NCBI RefSeq assembly: GCF_032062135.1
Contig: NC_092859.1
Coordinates: forward strand, 71,594,985-71,658,984
Origin: Pyxicephalus adspersus
Lineage: Eukaryota; Chordata; Amphibia; Anura; Pyxicephalidae
Direction: 5' to 3'
Length of the DNA stretch: 64,000 nucleotides
Shown: piece by piece, positions 24,060 to 38,000 of the stretch
Numbering within the stretch: the first letter of the stretch is position 1
Layout: every line of letters begins with the position of its first letter
The notes under the pieces: model-generated
The model's database searches: none
Seen by the model: only the letters and a program-made list of their open reading frames with translations
What the model was told of the DNA's origin: nothing
Made by a program: the position numbers and the translations under genes

Positions 24060-24420
24060 GTTAGAGCAGAAATGAAGTTCAATTTTATTGCCGAAAGGAC
24101 CAGGTAATGACCCTTCTGGAATAAAACATACTTAACTGCCTGATTGCTATAGAAATGTTTATGATAAAAGAATTGTAATAATGAACTCCCACATGTTGGC
24201 GTGAGAGTTACATCATTCATGGATCTTGAAGCAGGAAGAGGAGCAAAAGAAGATGTGGTGCCCACAATGTAAAAGGGACAGGTGAATGTATTTAAAAACT
24301 GTGTCCGGGCAAGTAGAGTTTTCTTTCATTGCAGAAAGACATTGCCTACCTATTCTGCAATAAAGCACCCACCTGGTTGCAATTTTTTTTACATTTTTAG
24401 AGTTTAGTTCTACATAAATG
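24060..24420 (-). repeat. TTAA-family MITE copy (same family as 49856-50115)
   Basis: In reverse complement it reads TAGAACTAAACTC...TTGCAACCAGGTGGGTGCTTTATTGCAGAA and later TGTGGGCACCACATCTTC and AATAAAATTGAACTTCATTTCTGCTCTAA. These blocks match the element at 49856-50115 in order. The termini are decayed, so no clean TTAA pair remains. Confidence 0.5.
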
Positions 24421-24480
24421 GCCAACTGCGAAAGCTTGCACAGCAGATCTACAGCAATTCTGCTGAGTGGCAATAGTTTA

Positions 24481-27400
24481 GCGTTTGCTTAGGAATGTAT
24501 AGAGTGAAGAATGATGGAAAACATACTAAAAAAGGTTCACATACACTTTAAAAAAAACGGACTTGCAAGTAAACTTACTACTACATAATTAATTTTTTTT
24601 GACTTTGTGAACTTGTAGCTTGTCTCTTGATATACACACACTGGCTAATTAGATATTTGTACCTAATTAGGTGTCCGGTGACTGTATTTGTAAACAGGAA
24701 CATTTAAATGGGAATTTATCATGTCAAAATGTAATAAGTTTTACAAAGTGATCTTTATAGAATCATGACCAAGGTCTTTTAACAACTATGGTAGATGAAT
24801 TAGTACAGGCTCAGGTCATTAAGAGAACACTGAGTCCATAACCATCAACTGTGACTCTTATCTGCTTTCATTTTCGTACAGAACAGTAGTTTGCTTTCAC
24901 AGACTGAAACCTGCTTCTAAGACTATTCATCTAGGCTAGAAGTGAGTATGTATTTGGTTTTAGTAACCATTATTCTGCTTAATGGACAGGAGGATGCAGG
25001 TGTTTACTTATGACGATTTCATTTTTGTGGTTCAATTTGCGGTTCTTTTTGATACTCTTAACATTTGTACCTGGAGCCCATTTATCTTTACTTCTTTGTT
25101 AGGAGCTTTGTGAGCAGAGAAGGCAAGCAGAACTTTAGACATACAGGCGACAAGTAATGTTGTGTTATGGCCATTATGACCCATCCAGCTGACTAGATGT
25201 TCACACAAAGTATCACTAGTGGAATGTCCTCATAGGGGAGAGTTATTATCTAGAAGGTAAGAACACAGAGAAAGGATGGCATTACCAGATTAAACAAGGC
25301 AATGGAAAATAAATTATTTATCACAGGTCTTGTAATGCCCCTATGGACCTCTTTTTTACAATTTTTTTTTATTAGCATTAGATTAGATCTAGTACTTAAT
25401 GCAGTTGGTTTATTAGTAGTAAGAACTAAGAGGACTGTTTACTTAGTAAAATGGATGTCCACTGATCCTAAGGGGAAATGTTCATTTTGATTTCCCAATC
25501 ACATGCAAAGAAAAACACAATCTTTCCTTGCACGTGATTGGGTGATTAAAGTGAACACATTTTCACCTTTTTAAGGGTTCATGTTGATAGCTGTTCTCTT
25601 CAAATACTGTGTTTGCTATTCAAAGCATAAGAGCAAAAATTATGATCAACAATGGGGTCTTTCAAGGCATTTAAAGGCATATGTTTAAAAAGCAAGCACA
25701 AGAAAATATATGATCTCTTTTGATTGTGTTGTTTAGAGTTCAAATGTAACTTAAAGGACATGCCGTGTCTAAAGAAATGGAACACAACGCAAAGCTGGTC
25801 AAAGTTCAGCCTCTAAACCTCTATGTGTACTGCTCCAGTCAAACAGATTTTGCTGCACTTGATGAGCATTACAAACGAAAAGGACACCCATCGAGTTCTT
25901 ACTAAGATTGCTGAACACTTACCTTTACTGAACCCTTTAAGATGAACATTATTTCCAATGCTTTAAATAGTTTTATACAGTTTTAGGTAAATGTAATAAG
26001 ACTAGCACTGTATTTTCATAATACTCTCTTGTTCCATAATAATAATTTCCACCACTTAATTTAGGAAAGTTTTCTGAACACCATAATAAATTTAAACACC
26101 TACGCCTACGTAGGAACCATTTCTATATGAGACTCCAACACTGAAAAAAGAAAACTGATGAAGTTATGAAGTTTTGTGTTCAAGTCTTTTGCCCCTACTT
26201 GCCTTCTGTACAGTCTTATAGACAGGGACAGGCATTAGTGGCAAGCTTTGTCATAAATCTAAAAAAAAAGTTATCTGTTACCAGTAGAAATCAGTTTGAG
26301 TTATTTATCACATTGGTACCGAGTTAACAAACACACATACAACATTATCTACTTTGCGTTAACGTGTTGCATCAGAAAAAAATGGGCAAAAGCAATTTGT
26401 TCACAAAGTGCACCACAATGCATGGTCTGTACATTTCAGAGTACCGATGGGGCAATGATTAGTCTTTATGGGCACCAGAATCCACTTTAAGTAAATCAGC
26501 CCACGTGTTTTAATTATCTTCTGAAGTATTTTGCAAAGGGTAAATAATTGAGACGAACTCAATGACTCTTGCACATGTTTTGCCAACACGGTTTTTCTAG
26601 GTTTTCTTTTTACAAAAAAGATGACAAGACAAAATTCTTCCATAAAGATTATTCTGTTTTTAGAAAACATGAAGAATTTCACAAGACTTTCTATCAGTTT
26701 ATGCATAGTTTAGAAGTTCAGTGAGTTTGTCCAAGTTTTTATGTGTTATATTTGTAGGTATTAAAATCATGTCATATCTCATTCCTTTTGTAAATTGTTT
26801 CCATAACGATAAAAGTTTTGAGATTACTCACTCAGACTAAAAATGTGTGTCATTTCTTCTGATCTTGCCTAACAACTTGTTTCCTCCTTTTAAAGCTGAA
26901 CTCCAGGCAGATGTAAAGGACAAACAACTAAAACAAAGGCAATGCAGCTCTGTGACCATAATAAATCATGAATGCATTTTATTACAGTGTTAGTACCTGA
27001 TTATGACATGATATCAGCTTGTCACTCTTTGTACATCAAGGCTGGAGTATGTGAGAAAGTAAGATGAAGAAGTATATGTATGAAGAAGTAGAAGAAAACT
27101 CCTGAGGGGATTAATATTTTTTATTCACTATATATTTGTATTTTGTTGAATTTAGTTTGGACATTCAAATGATATAAAACAATTTTAAAAAACAAAAGAT
27201 AATGATAAAGTAAACCTCCCTCCACTAAAAAAAGAAAGAGTGTTGACCAACTAAGTTGACAGTTAATATGTATAGTGTACTAGCAAATCTAAATTCCGTT
27301 TAAAGATTAAAAAGATACCACTGTATGCAGATACTGCATATACTGAAATATAAACTGATCCCCCCCTCAACATGTCATTGGAAAAATAATATTTGTTTAT

Positions 27401-29875
27401 ATTTGGGTCACTCCAGTGGATGGCACTGTGTACTTTTGTAAAGTGTATAACAAACTCTTTCCATCAGAGTCATGAGATATGCATTTGTTACACTTTACAT
27501 TTCAAAAGTAGTGCACAAAAGATCATTTAAGTGCAAATGACCCATCAGTACCAAATACATATATAAATATATATATATACATACGCATATATATTATTAA
27601 TAGAGTATAGCTAGCCGTGCCACCTGTACACATAGGTAATACCCCAAATCAAATTGCTAAGGTGCCAAAGCCTTTAACATCCAATAGTTGGACTATACCA
27701 TAGGAACAGAAAGAGGAAAGAAAAGCAGGCTTCTTTTATAGGCACAGGAAAATGATTTTATACAAATTCAATGATAATATTTATTAGTATATAACAAACC
27801 TTAAAATAGAGCATGCAATAAAACAATATTGAGAATAGGCAGGATATACACATTATCCACACTGTACTAATAGTTAGAAGCATTACAAACTTGCGTGTGG
27901 GGGGGGGGGGGGGGTTTACAGACTTTCCCCTTTAAAATACATGTTAAAAAAAAACAACACACCATGAATGTATTTATTCGTGATAATTTTATTTCCATTT
28001 CTTTTAAATACTACTTTAAACATTAGCTGTGATGGCTCCATTTTTGTTTATATTTGAATTGCATTATACTTGATTATATACAATAAGTATTTTTTCAACA
28101 ATTATAAGCCAAAAGTAACTTAAGCTCCTAAGTCTTCTGCGTTTTCACTCCTTTTTTCAGTTCTGGAAATGTGTTAGTTCAAAAACTGGCAGCCTTTAGT
28201 GTTTGTAGTCCACCGTACCATATTATACATCATTCTTCAGGGCAGATAGGGCTTTACTGTGTTAGCTTTTTTTGGCTACATATATTAAATTTTTTATACT
28301 ACAGTACAACACATGCAGTGATGACTTGCAGTTTTCATAAATTGCATTGTAATATATTTGTTATGCTAACATTGTTTACAGATCTTTAACAAGGAGTAAA
28401 ATAGCTTTTACATTTAATGAGTCATCCCTGACCTCACTTGGTATTTTAAAAGTTATTCCTTCTCAGTCTTTAAACAACCACAGCGAAGTCTTTATAATCA
28501 GCTAGTCATTTACATTACATAACATTTTTATAGAAAAAAGATTTCAGTAAATTCTAAAGGCTCATTTCTACCCAATGCTTATAGATGCCGAGGTGAATGA
28601 GTGTTACTATGTTTTTATTGCTTGCTCAGAATTTATAAATACTTTAATATGCATATTATGGACACAGGTTCACATTAAGATAAGTTCAAGTAACAATGAC
28701 AGGGGTACAAAGTTTTTTACAGATTAGGACTTTTCAGTTACTTTCAGCCATTGTTGGCAAATGTAGAATTTCATTTTACTTTACCCTAATGGATTGTTGG
28801 CATGGATCATTGGCTTTACCCTAATGTAATTGTTAAAAACTGTGGATAAATCTGTGTGTGTTATTCACCACACTGCAACAGCACATGTAAAAATGCAAAA
28901 TTTGCCTGCATTGCATTTTTTTTTAAAATCCTAGCATTGCTTAGCATGCCTTAAATTACATTATAGCATGATAAAGCAGAGCTATTAATAGCAATGCAGT
29001 GCAAAAATCAGACAGATTTATTTTTAAATTGTTTGTTTTGTCAACAGTCATTGTTTATAGATACATAGTAATTATACTAAAACAGCATTTTGATTTCTTC
29101 TAGATTACATGTTAAATCCTAACTCCAGCCAATTATTTTATTGTTGTTTTGTGCTTTGTAATTAATACCTGTGCCCTCATAAAATGAAATATTTCTCAAT
29201 ACGTTCAGTCTATGAGGTGGGTGCAAGGCTGAACAGTAATGTCAGAAATTAAAAAAAAAGACAGGTATCAAAACTATTTTTGAATACTGAAGGAAAGGCC
29301 TAAAAGCTTTCCCAAGCTTTATTGTTGTGTGTGTCCCAAATGATAATCACTCATATAAAGTTCTACGTGTTAACAAAGTTTTAATTCTAGTAAAAAATGA
29401 ACCTCTATACTAAATTCTACTAATGCATAAAATGTACTCTCTTCATCGTTAGTGTCTTGTAGAACTAAAGAATCTGAGTGCTAATTGTTTATGTGTATTG
29501 GTTCCTTTTTGTATTTTAATACATGATTATTAAAAACAACACTGAAGGAACATTTATTATTTGTTCCCATATACCAAGAGTGCCCATTGGTTCAAAGTAC
29601 TACCTGTCTCACTCTTACATTTGATCATGAAAGATAGTTTGGTAGTTTATGGAGTGCAATGTAGTCAGATCAAAGATTTCAATTGTTGTAGGGAGCAGCA
29701 AAGCACAATTTTTGTCTAGCACCATAAATGTTTTAAAGCATATTATTAGGATTAACAAAGCCCTGCTTACATGCTTATGTATCCCCTTTAAGGCTGAATA
29801 TACATGGCATGCCCCCCTTTAAAGTTATGTCAGGTTAATGAGGTCTGGGGTTGTTATTAGCATAGTAGGTGACCC
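24481..29875. other. Long intergenic stretch, no gene identified
   Basis: AT-rich sequence with only short frames. Contents noted: a repeat start (TTTTAAAGCTGAACTCCAGGC) at about 26888, a TA-rich patch at 27560-27600, and a 16-base G run at 27899-27914. Nothing coding is supported. Confidence 0.45.
27899..27914. repeat. 16-base G tract
   Basis: An uninterrupted G run flanked by GTGT and TTTACAG. G-quadruplex formation is conceivable; tract length may also be unreliable in an assembly. Confidence 0.8.
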
Positions 29876-29879
29876 TTAC

Positions 29880-30118
29880 TGTGTGCTAATGCTGTATGTC
29901 TATGCTGAGTGTTTCTGCTGTTGTTTTGTGTCCTGTTGTTGTACATTGCTGTAAGCAGCAGCTATGTTCCACTTGTTTGTGCTCTTGCTGTGTGCTGCTG
30001 TTATGTTGGATGTTGTGTGCCCTAGCTATGTGCTCTCTCTGTGAGCTGCTGGTGTATAGCGTGCTGTTGTGTGTCCTTTCTGTCTGATGCTGATGCAATG
30101 TGCAAACCCTGTGTGCTG
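29880..30118. repeat. TGCTGTTGTGTG-rich low-complexity block
   Basis: About 240 bases built from irregular TGCTG / TGTTGT / TGTGCTC words recurring every 12 to 20 bases. It leaves open frames of 63-70 codons on both strands, an expected artefact of repetitive composition, and I do not call either a gene. It ends about 510 bases before the proposed gene 2 TATA box. Confidence 0.65.
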
Positions 30119-30589
30119 CGCCTAACTAACAGCCAATAAAAAAAATATATTAATAAAATATAATAATAAAAAAATTGATTTAAAAATGTCATAAATGGAA
30201 AATAAAGATAGTTTAGTAAATACCGTCAGACTTTAATCTAATATTATAGATGAATCAGATCTCTATAAAGATTTCAGTACATAGAGAAAGACAGGTATGA
30301 TTTAACTCATTATACTATTTTAAAGAAAAGTAAAAAAAAGACCTTTACCTGACTTATCCAGTACAGACCAGTATTTTACAGTAAAGACCGCAATATTCTT
30401 GTTTAACCTGGTTATTCTAAGCATTTAAAGTATCTCACAAGTAAATCACAAATTCATGTTTTATTTGGACGCTTTACTAGGAATTTCATCATGTTTATTT
30501 GAAAAGAATTCATTGTTTCTTAAATACAAACGTTCTGAACACTCTAAAACCTGAACCTGCGGTCTTGTTTTTGTTTTACACATGGAGCA

Positions 30590-30672
30590 GCCTGATTGGT
30601 GATTTCACCTGTAACATTGCCAATTGATGCTATAAATCTGTCGCAGATAGAGTGTGCTGATGACATTTCATT
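30590..30672 (+). promoter_or_regulatory. Proposed core promoter of gene 2
   Basis: A TATAAAT box lies at 30631-30637, with an inverted CCAAT box (ATTGG, 30595-30599) and a direct CCAAT (30620-30624) upstream. From the TATA box to the proposed start codon is 75 bases, nearly the 78 seen at gene 3. A shared leader block, TCATT..CTG(G)AAGACA, begins 37 bases after TATA (30668), where transcription would be expected to start. Inferred from motif layout and comparison with gene 3. Confidence 0.5.
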
Positions 30673-30705
30673 GTCTGAAGACAAGGCTGGAATAAGAGAT
30701 CCATT

Positions 30706-30714
30706 ATGGAACAG
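30706..30714 (+). CDS. Gene 2, proposed 9-base first coding exon (Met-Glu-Gln)
   Basis: ATG GAA CAG followed by GTCTGT. It gives the required phase-0 junction to the acceptor at 36005/36006, producing MEQ-VEDSED. Support comes from comparison: gene 3 has ATG GCT CAG|GT in the matching place, giving MAQ-FVDSED, and both ATGs follow a similar leader and a TATA-like box. The donor is weak after the GT (CTGT rather than AAGT). If it is wrong, translation could begin at the in-frame ATG at 36084 inside the next exon. Confidence 0.5.
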
Positions 30715-33700
30715 GTCTGTTATTATAATTATTATTATTATTGTTTGCTTATTGCACATTACTGTAAAATGAAGACACATCCATGCTATAACACATACTT
30801 ATAGAAACATAAATACATGAAGGATACATAAAATACATGAAAACCCTGCCCTAATGAACTTTTATATTTACATCATAGACTTTGTCCCTTGGAAGCACCC
30901 ACAGTTTAACATCCCACCCACATAACATTGTACTTTGTATTCTGTAGACAAAATCCACATAAATATTCAAACTCTAACACTAGATGATGTTCTATTATCT
31001 GATAGAAATACACTGAAAGAATGGGACAGGAAAACTGAATGTGTTTTAGGAAAATGCAGCTGCCTCTATATATAATGCTTCCTTGCCACTTCAACACAAG
31101 TTTTCAAATAGTAACAGAGGCTTCCATGAAACATATGATTTTAAAATGTCAGATTAAGTTAAATTGCATAAATGCTTGAGGTTCAGCCTAAATAATCAAT
31201 TGAAATAGCTAACAGTCTTGTTATTAAAGTCCATCTATGGGCAAGATCTGAAGCCCCTCCACCAACACCAACTTTTCTGCTACCACCATTTTTTTTTTTT
31301 TAGTCCAGTGTTTCACAGCGCCTCTTTAGGTAGTGACAGCTAGTGATCCATCTCTGCAGTCTGGTTACTTACACTAACCATTCCTAATACTACCCCTCTT
31401 CATTAGGTCACTAATGTCTTTCAGGCTTGTGGAGGCCTTGCTATTGATGTGGCCATCCTAAGAAGGACTCTTGTACTCTGAAGTGCAGAAAAAATTACTT
31501 AAAAGGGTCTAATTAAAATAATCAGGTAGTCAGGGTTTTTTTTCCCCATTGGAATAAATTGAACTAGGAATAAATTGAACTAGTATTCCTTTGAATTAAC
31601 TGTGCATTTACATGTAGGATTTGTGGGTTTTCTAGTATGTTTATTTATTTCCATTGGGGTTAAACTCAATTGCCTTGTGTCTTTTTCTTACCTACATACC
31701 TGTGTAACTGTGACTGTGTGTATTCAGGTAGGTATTAGGAGTTTTTATAAACAAATATAACTGAGGGATTACAAGAAAAATGATCCAAATGATTTGTGGG
31801 CAGACTTGACTTTAGTCAAAATTTGCCACACCATTATTACTTCTAAAAATGAAAAAATCTTTTTAGAAAGAAGTAAATAGTTTCAATACTTTCGCTATGA
31901 TATAAATGTTTCCCTAATGTACCAGGAGGAGAAGATACGTCTCTATTCACTTTGTAAAACTATGTACACATGCTTGATGATTGTTGCCAAAGAGGAAGGA
32001 TTGTGATGGTTTCAGACAACAATTTAGTATATGTACAGCTGTCTCCTGATGTCGTGGCAGATCACTAAACAATGAAGAGTGGATGACCGCTGTCATATCT
32101 CATGGGGGAGAACACAGCGGGATGACTCCCACTTGTCCTCTTTCTTCCCCTCTCCATAGAACTGAACAGCGCTGTGTGTACAGTGTTTGTTTGTTCTGTT
32201 GTCGCTGGAAATAATCAAGATGCAGTTTAAACAAATTAGGAAAACTGTCAGTGACAGTTAAAGTGACAGCAAAACCAAGATGCTTTATTTTGGATGTATC
32301 TCTTCTTTTGGACCAGTTATGACAGCCTGGCCATGGTTTTCCTACCACTGATAGCCTGTGTTTTTCACAAAGATCACATTACTTTGTGACAAAGGCATAT
32401 AGGATAACTTTATGAGCAATTAGGAATTGAGAGACAGATTTTTAATGGTACTTCCGCTTTTACATATATTTTGTAGTTATGGTACAGAACCAAAAAGTAA
32501 TTTGCACTATCCCGCCTTTCAAAAGTTTATGTAAATAAAAAAAGTCCTGTAGCTTTTGTTTCTATTGCAAATATTATTTATGCATCATTTTGACTTGATA
32601 TATCTGGAGTCAGTTTTTCTTAAACGTAAAGCCTTGCTTGAAAAAATATATGAATTCATTGATTTAAAGTGGAATAATACTGAGACGATCAAGTTTTTTT
32701 ATCCAGAACACTTAAACATTGTTTTAGTTTATTGAAAAATGTTGTGTAAAAACATCATGCAAGGTGTACCTTAAACTGTCCCTATAATGAAATATTTAAG
32801 GACAAAGCAATAAGTAGTTAAGTGTTGTGACAACAGAAGAAAGTTGCAGAACAAGGGTGTATTTTACTGGACTAAACTATCAGGATTCCCACGTGAGCAC
32901 TGATTCGTATATAAAAAACAGAAGAACTGCGTACAATGAATAAATAATTTAATATTGTGTGAGAAAGAAACCTACTGAAAAGTTTAAATAAATAAAAAAG
33001 CTGCATGTATGCAGTGCAGACATGTAAAGATGCCCGCATATGCATATAGCAGTCTCCAAGACCTTCTGTTACAGCAGAATCCAAGGATGCTCTAAATCAG
33101 CACTTTCTGGTAGTGACAAAGCTTGTCTTCCCCTGCTTGCATTCTTCATATCCCTATCAGCGAATGGGCCAGTGGAAATACATGGAGCAGTAAGCTCTGA
33201 CACCTTTATCTTGGTCTAAATTCTATTGTAACAGCTGGATATTTGAGGTTGCTGTAAGAATGTCAAGGTACCTATAAATGCTTAATCTTTATAACTATAA
33301 CTTTATAATAGTAAAATCTCTTTTAAAACTATAAATGCATGAGTATAGGACTGGAACAAACACCATGCAAGATGCAGCCTGATATCTGATGTGCTGACAT
33401 GCTAGCACACACAGGATTGCTCCCATTCATTTCTGTTATAATGATAATTAGGAACATATAAAGCCATCATTAGACATGGATGCCCAACTCTCTCAGGTTT
33501 GTGGCATATTTACAATGCCTTTTACCAAATGCAAATAGAGATGAGCGCAATAGTGTTTCTAGATTGTGATCAGACTAGGATCATACCAAGAATTTTGGCT
33601 AATCCACTGTAAAATCATCAGACTACAATATTTATCTTTTTTTTACATTTTGTAACATAAAAAGGGCTCTCGCTAGAAATATCACCATGCCATGTATATA

Positions 33701-35010
33701 GGATTGTATTCTTCACAAGAAGCCTGGCATGTATGATGGATCTTTGCTATGTGGATATCAGTAAATATGCTTTCAGAATTAGGATACTGAAAGTGGCCAA
33801 AAAATCAAACTATTTTGGACTTTTCCTTTAAACATCACCTTATTGCTAAAGGGAAACAGGTTACTCCTCTTGTGCTAATAATAGGAAGGTGCAGAAATGT
33901 TAGGTGTATATATATGTAAAACGTATCTACCTCTCATATAACTGTTCAAGGGTTTAAAATTTTTTAGGTTTAAAAGGCATTTTGTAAAAAACAAATATAG
34001 ACTTCAAAAGGTATATTCACCAATCCACCTTCCCTATTGACTTCTCATTGCAGTATTCACCCTGCATAAGCTTTAGTGTCATAGTGTTGGAGCTTATTTG
34101 GGTGAAAGTTGTCACTATCCACTACTTGTCAAGTAACAGTGTTTGAGCCTGATGATTAGGTTCTGAGGCCTGCGGACTATTACATGATGAAGGTCACATG
34201 CCATGCTTTCCATATTCAGAAGCCTTACTTTTTCAGTGCAATGGAGCTGGAGTTTAGGTTGCATACAGGATTCTGGAACTGAATGAACTCCCATGCATAT
34301 ATGTAGGAATTACATCATACTGCCAGTAAAGATGGTTGAAGTTCAGGAAATCTGGAATAAAAGAAGAATTAAAGAAATTGTGATCAGGCAGGTAAGTTTA
34401 TTTACAATAAAGAGCTGCCTTTTTCTTCTGCAATAAGGGACCTGCCTCGTTGCATGTTTTTAAAGTCTAGCCCTACTTCTCTTTTAATAGGTATAAAAGG
34501 TAATATGACAGTGGCTGCTCCCAGCACTTACTCACTGCTCTGTATGGTGGCCCTTCCATACTCTAGTCTGCTTGGCTAGGAGGGTGTGTGCTTCTACACC
34601 TGTGCCCACCCTGGATAATGTTCAGTGGTCTACAACTTAATTGTCCTGACCCCACTTGACCCTGTGCTTTCCATCCCCTGATTGGCCAGTGCCTGTAAAA
34701 AAATGCCCTCAAATATGGTCACATTTTCCATTAGGGAAGTTGATATATTTGATCATTCCCTGCGTGGATTTGCCTCTGTCTGGCCTCCCAACAACAAATT
34801 CTCCAACTCCCTTGGATTTACTGAATGGCTGGCTGACCTTCCATGCATGGTCTCTGGCTTGTTCCTTCCCTACCATGAACTTTCTGACCTCCTTGGATTA
34901 TCAACTGTGATCTTTGCTTTCTGTGTATGACTATTGGCCTTGTCACCTAGACTTGCCTTTCGAGACCTTTAGCATCATCTCAGGCAGCTGTATCCTCCTT
35001 TGGTTCTGTC

Positions 35011-35044
<34 letters not shown>

Positions 35045-38000
35045 AAACAGGATTTATATAGCACCAACATATTACGCAGCGCTGTACAATAAATAGGGAT
35101 TGCAAATGACCGACTAATACAGACAGTGATACAGGAGGAGAGGACCCTGCCCCGAAGAGCTTACAATCTAGTAGGTGAGGGAATTTCACACACGATAGGA
35201 TGGGAGATATGTAGTGGTGGGAAGTAGTGGTGGTTTCAATTGACAGAAGAAGACGGGTAGGCAAGTTTAACAAAATGGGTTTTGAGCGCTCTTTTAAATG
35301 AGCAGAAAGTAGGAGCAAGCCGAATAGGACGAGGAAAACCATTCCAGAGAGTTGGAGCAGCTCTAGAGAAGTCTTGTAACCGTGCGTGTGATGAGGTTAT
35401 GAGTGAGGAAGTCATTAGTAGGTCATTGGAGGAGCGGAGAGAGCGGCAGGGGGAGTATTTTTTAACCATGTCAGAAATGTACATCCTGGGGGTTTCCTGG
35501 TTGCCTGCCACTCCACTTTCACCAGGCTCTATCCCTTGCATACTACTCAGGGCAAGCAAATGCACTTGTACAGTGTAATATATGAAGGCCCAAATATGCA
35601 TCGTTGGGATGTTTGGGGACATGTATGGTATCCTACATTTGGGGATTCATTGGATGTCCTGGAGCATTAGCTTATAAAGTTATTTTTACTGACTGAAACC
35701 TAGTGGTGCCTAGTTTTATTGTGTAAGGTAAGTTTGTGGAGTTTGTCTTTTAACAGATGTGCTTTAAGCTGGGTGCACAGCAACATTTCCACTGGCAAAG
35801 CTGCACAGATTCATCAAAGCTCAGCTGCATGGCAAACAAGATGTGTTTGACCCCTATAGGCTCATAAGCCAATTTCAATTTAAAGCAGCCTGTATATGGC
35901 TTGCCTTTTTCTTTGTACAGAATATATTCATTGTATTTGTATTTAGGCCTATTGCATTTTTTCATTCTTAAAAACATATATCACTGTCATGCTTTTGTTT
36001 CTCAGGTTGAAGACTCTGAGGATTTTCGGACAAATGAACAGCTTGAAAATCACGATTCCAAATCATTTCAGTATATGCATGTAAAGCTTGAAGAACATGT
36101 CCAACCAGAACTCAGTACCAAGGAGCTTATCACAGAGAAAGCCAAAGAAATCTGTCGAGATGGCCCAAAAGTGGTTTCCAACTTCTTTTTAACCCTCTTT
36201 CCAGTTCTTATGTGGCTTCCACGTTACAAGATCCGAAAGTTCCTGCCTGGCGATATCACATCTGGCCTTATAGTCGGTATTGTCACAATTCCACAGTCAA
36301 TTGCTTACTCTTTGTTAGCCAATCAAGACCCCATATATGGACTGTATACCAACTTCTTTTGCTGTATCATCTATTTTTTAACTGCAACATCGCGCCACAA
36401 TTGTGTTGGTACATATGGTGTGCTTTGCCTTATGGTTGGTGAGTCAGTAAACAAACAATTAAAAGCAGCAGGTTACATAACAGATGGAGCCACAACAGCA
36501 GTAGTCAACTCAACACTGATCAATGGAACCATATGTGATAAAAGCTGCTATGCCATTACTGTGGCAACTTCTTTGACCTTCATTGTTGGTATATACCAGG
36601 TAAGTCAGCATGCCAACTCAAACAAATATACCACTATGAACTCTGTAGCACATTTGACAATTAAACAGCTAAAACAGTCCCCAGTTACACTATATATATT
36701 ACAAAACTGTAGCAATTAAAACACCAAAAAACATTATACACATGTTAAACACACATATTTCCTGTGGACTGCATTCAGTATATTTTGTGCTTGTGACAAA
36801 TTGTAACCCCTCCCTCATAGTTGAGCAGTTATAAGGTATTTTCTTTTTTATTCTTTTTTTGTTTAATTTCTACTATTTGTACAAAGAATCCAAGTTGATC
36901 CAGCCTTTTTACTGGACCTTTAGGTGTTTTTTTTTTTAACTAGCTAGATTAGCTGAGATGTTGTTTATAATTTTTAACCCAATCAAACTTGAGATCACCT
37001 AAATCCATAATGGCAGTTCCACACCCAGATAAATAGGGGCCCTTTCAACCCCTGAAATGTGTTGGTTTTTTTTTATGTTGTTATAATCAAAAAAACAGTT
37101 TGCAATCTCTGTTCTCTGTTTTCATGTACATTTTGGATTTAACATGGACTGTTCTTCACTGGCATCCTTCTACCAGCCACAGCTACCAGCACTTGTACCT
37201 TCCATAATCTTATATTTCCATCTATATAACAGATACCAACACATACATGGGTAAGTTGCAAGTAACAGAAACTTTATTGTATGAGAGTACAAGTTTGTTA
37301 CTTGCAACTTACCTGGTGTTGGCATTTATGCTTATCTGGATGTGCAGTGCCTCTCTTGCAATGCCTACCCAGGTCTATGAAATGTTGTACAGCATAGGTG
37401 CCTACACTTTTTTGGCTTGCGAGCTACTTTTAAAATGACCAAGTAAAAATGATCTACCAACAATTAAAAGTTAGACTTAAATACTCCTGTGCGCGGTAGG
37501 GTTTATTTTTAAAGGCAGGGCTCAGCAATCTACTCATGTTGCCTACCGGTAGATCCCGATCCACCTGTTGGGCACCCAACAGATTCTCACAGGTTTGTAT
37601 GGCTGTTTGCACCCCCCAACAACAAGATATAAACACAACAACAAAACCTGACTGTGGTTCTTCAGCTTTTCCTCTCCTAAAAAGTATTTATTTTACTGTC
37701 TGTAAATTTAGGAGAAATTCTGCTTACTTCATGTTCTAATGACAAAGAGAATTGGGCGGAAATCTGAACAGACAGGGGTCAGCAATATATACAATAGAGA
37801 TTCTTACTATCATGCTATTCTTGCTACCCATGCTATAAAAAACTTCAGCTGATCAAATATATATCTACCTTCCAGTGGTTCCTTATTTTGAGAAACTGTC
37901 TTCTTTCAGATGAAATTTTCTTTGTCCCTCTCTTCTCCGGAGTTATCCTTCTTTTTGGGCGGATGTACGCACCTCAATTTAAAATGTATTATACACCTAT

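Larger units (their letters stand above)
30715..36005 (+). other. Proposed intron 1 of gene 2
   Basis: 5.29 kb if the first exon is right. It contains an ATT-rich patch (30717-30742), a partial MITE copy at 31950-32225, a TTAA-family repeat piece at 34325-34495 and the antisense LINE end at 35012-35490. Frames at 34656-34930 have a repetitive C-rich composition and no recognisable domain. Confidence 0.5.

Noticed and set aside
25007..25030. ATG GAC AGG AGG ATG CAG|GTGTTT near 25000 as a gene 2 first exon
   Set aside because: The phase fits, but there is no TATA-type promoter or similarity to the gene 3 leader; the 30706 candidate has both.
29886..30098. Overlapping 60-70-codon frames on both strands
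   Set aside because: They follow from the repetitive TGCTG composition, which leaves no stop codons.
35236..35622. A 128-codon minus-strand frame as an independent gene
   Set aside because: Its C-terminal two-thirds is the tail of a LINE reverse transcriptase; it is a transposon fragment.
35901..36005. Upstream extension of the gene 2 frame from a TTG
   Set aside because: A strong acceptor (CTTTTGTTTCTCAG) ends at 36005 and conserved sequence starts at 36006; the extension is intron.
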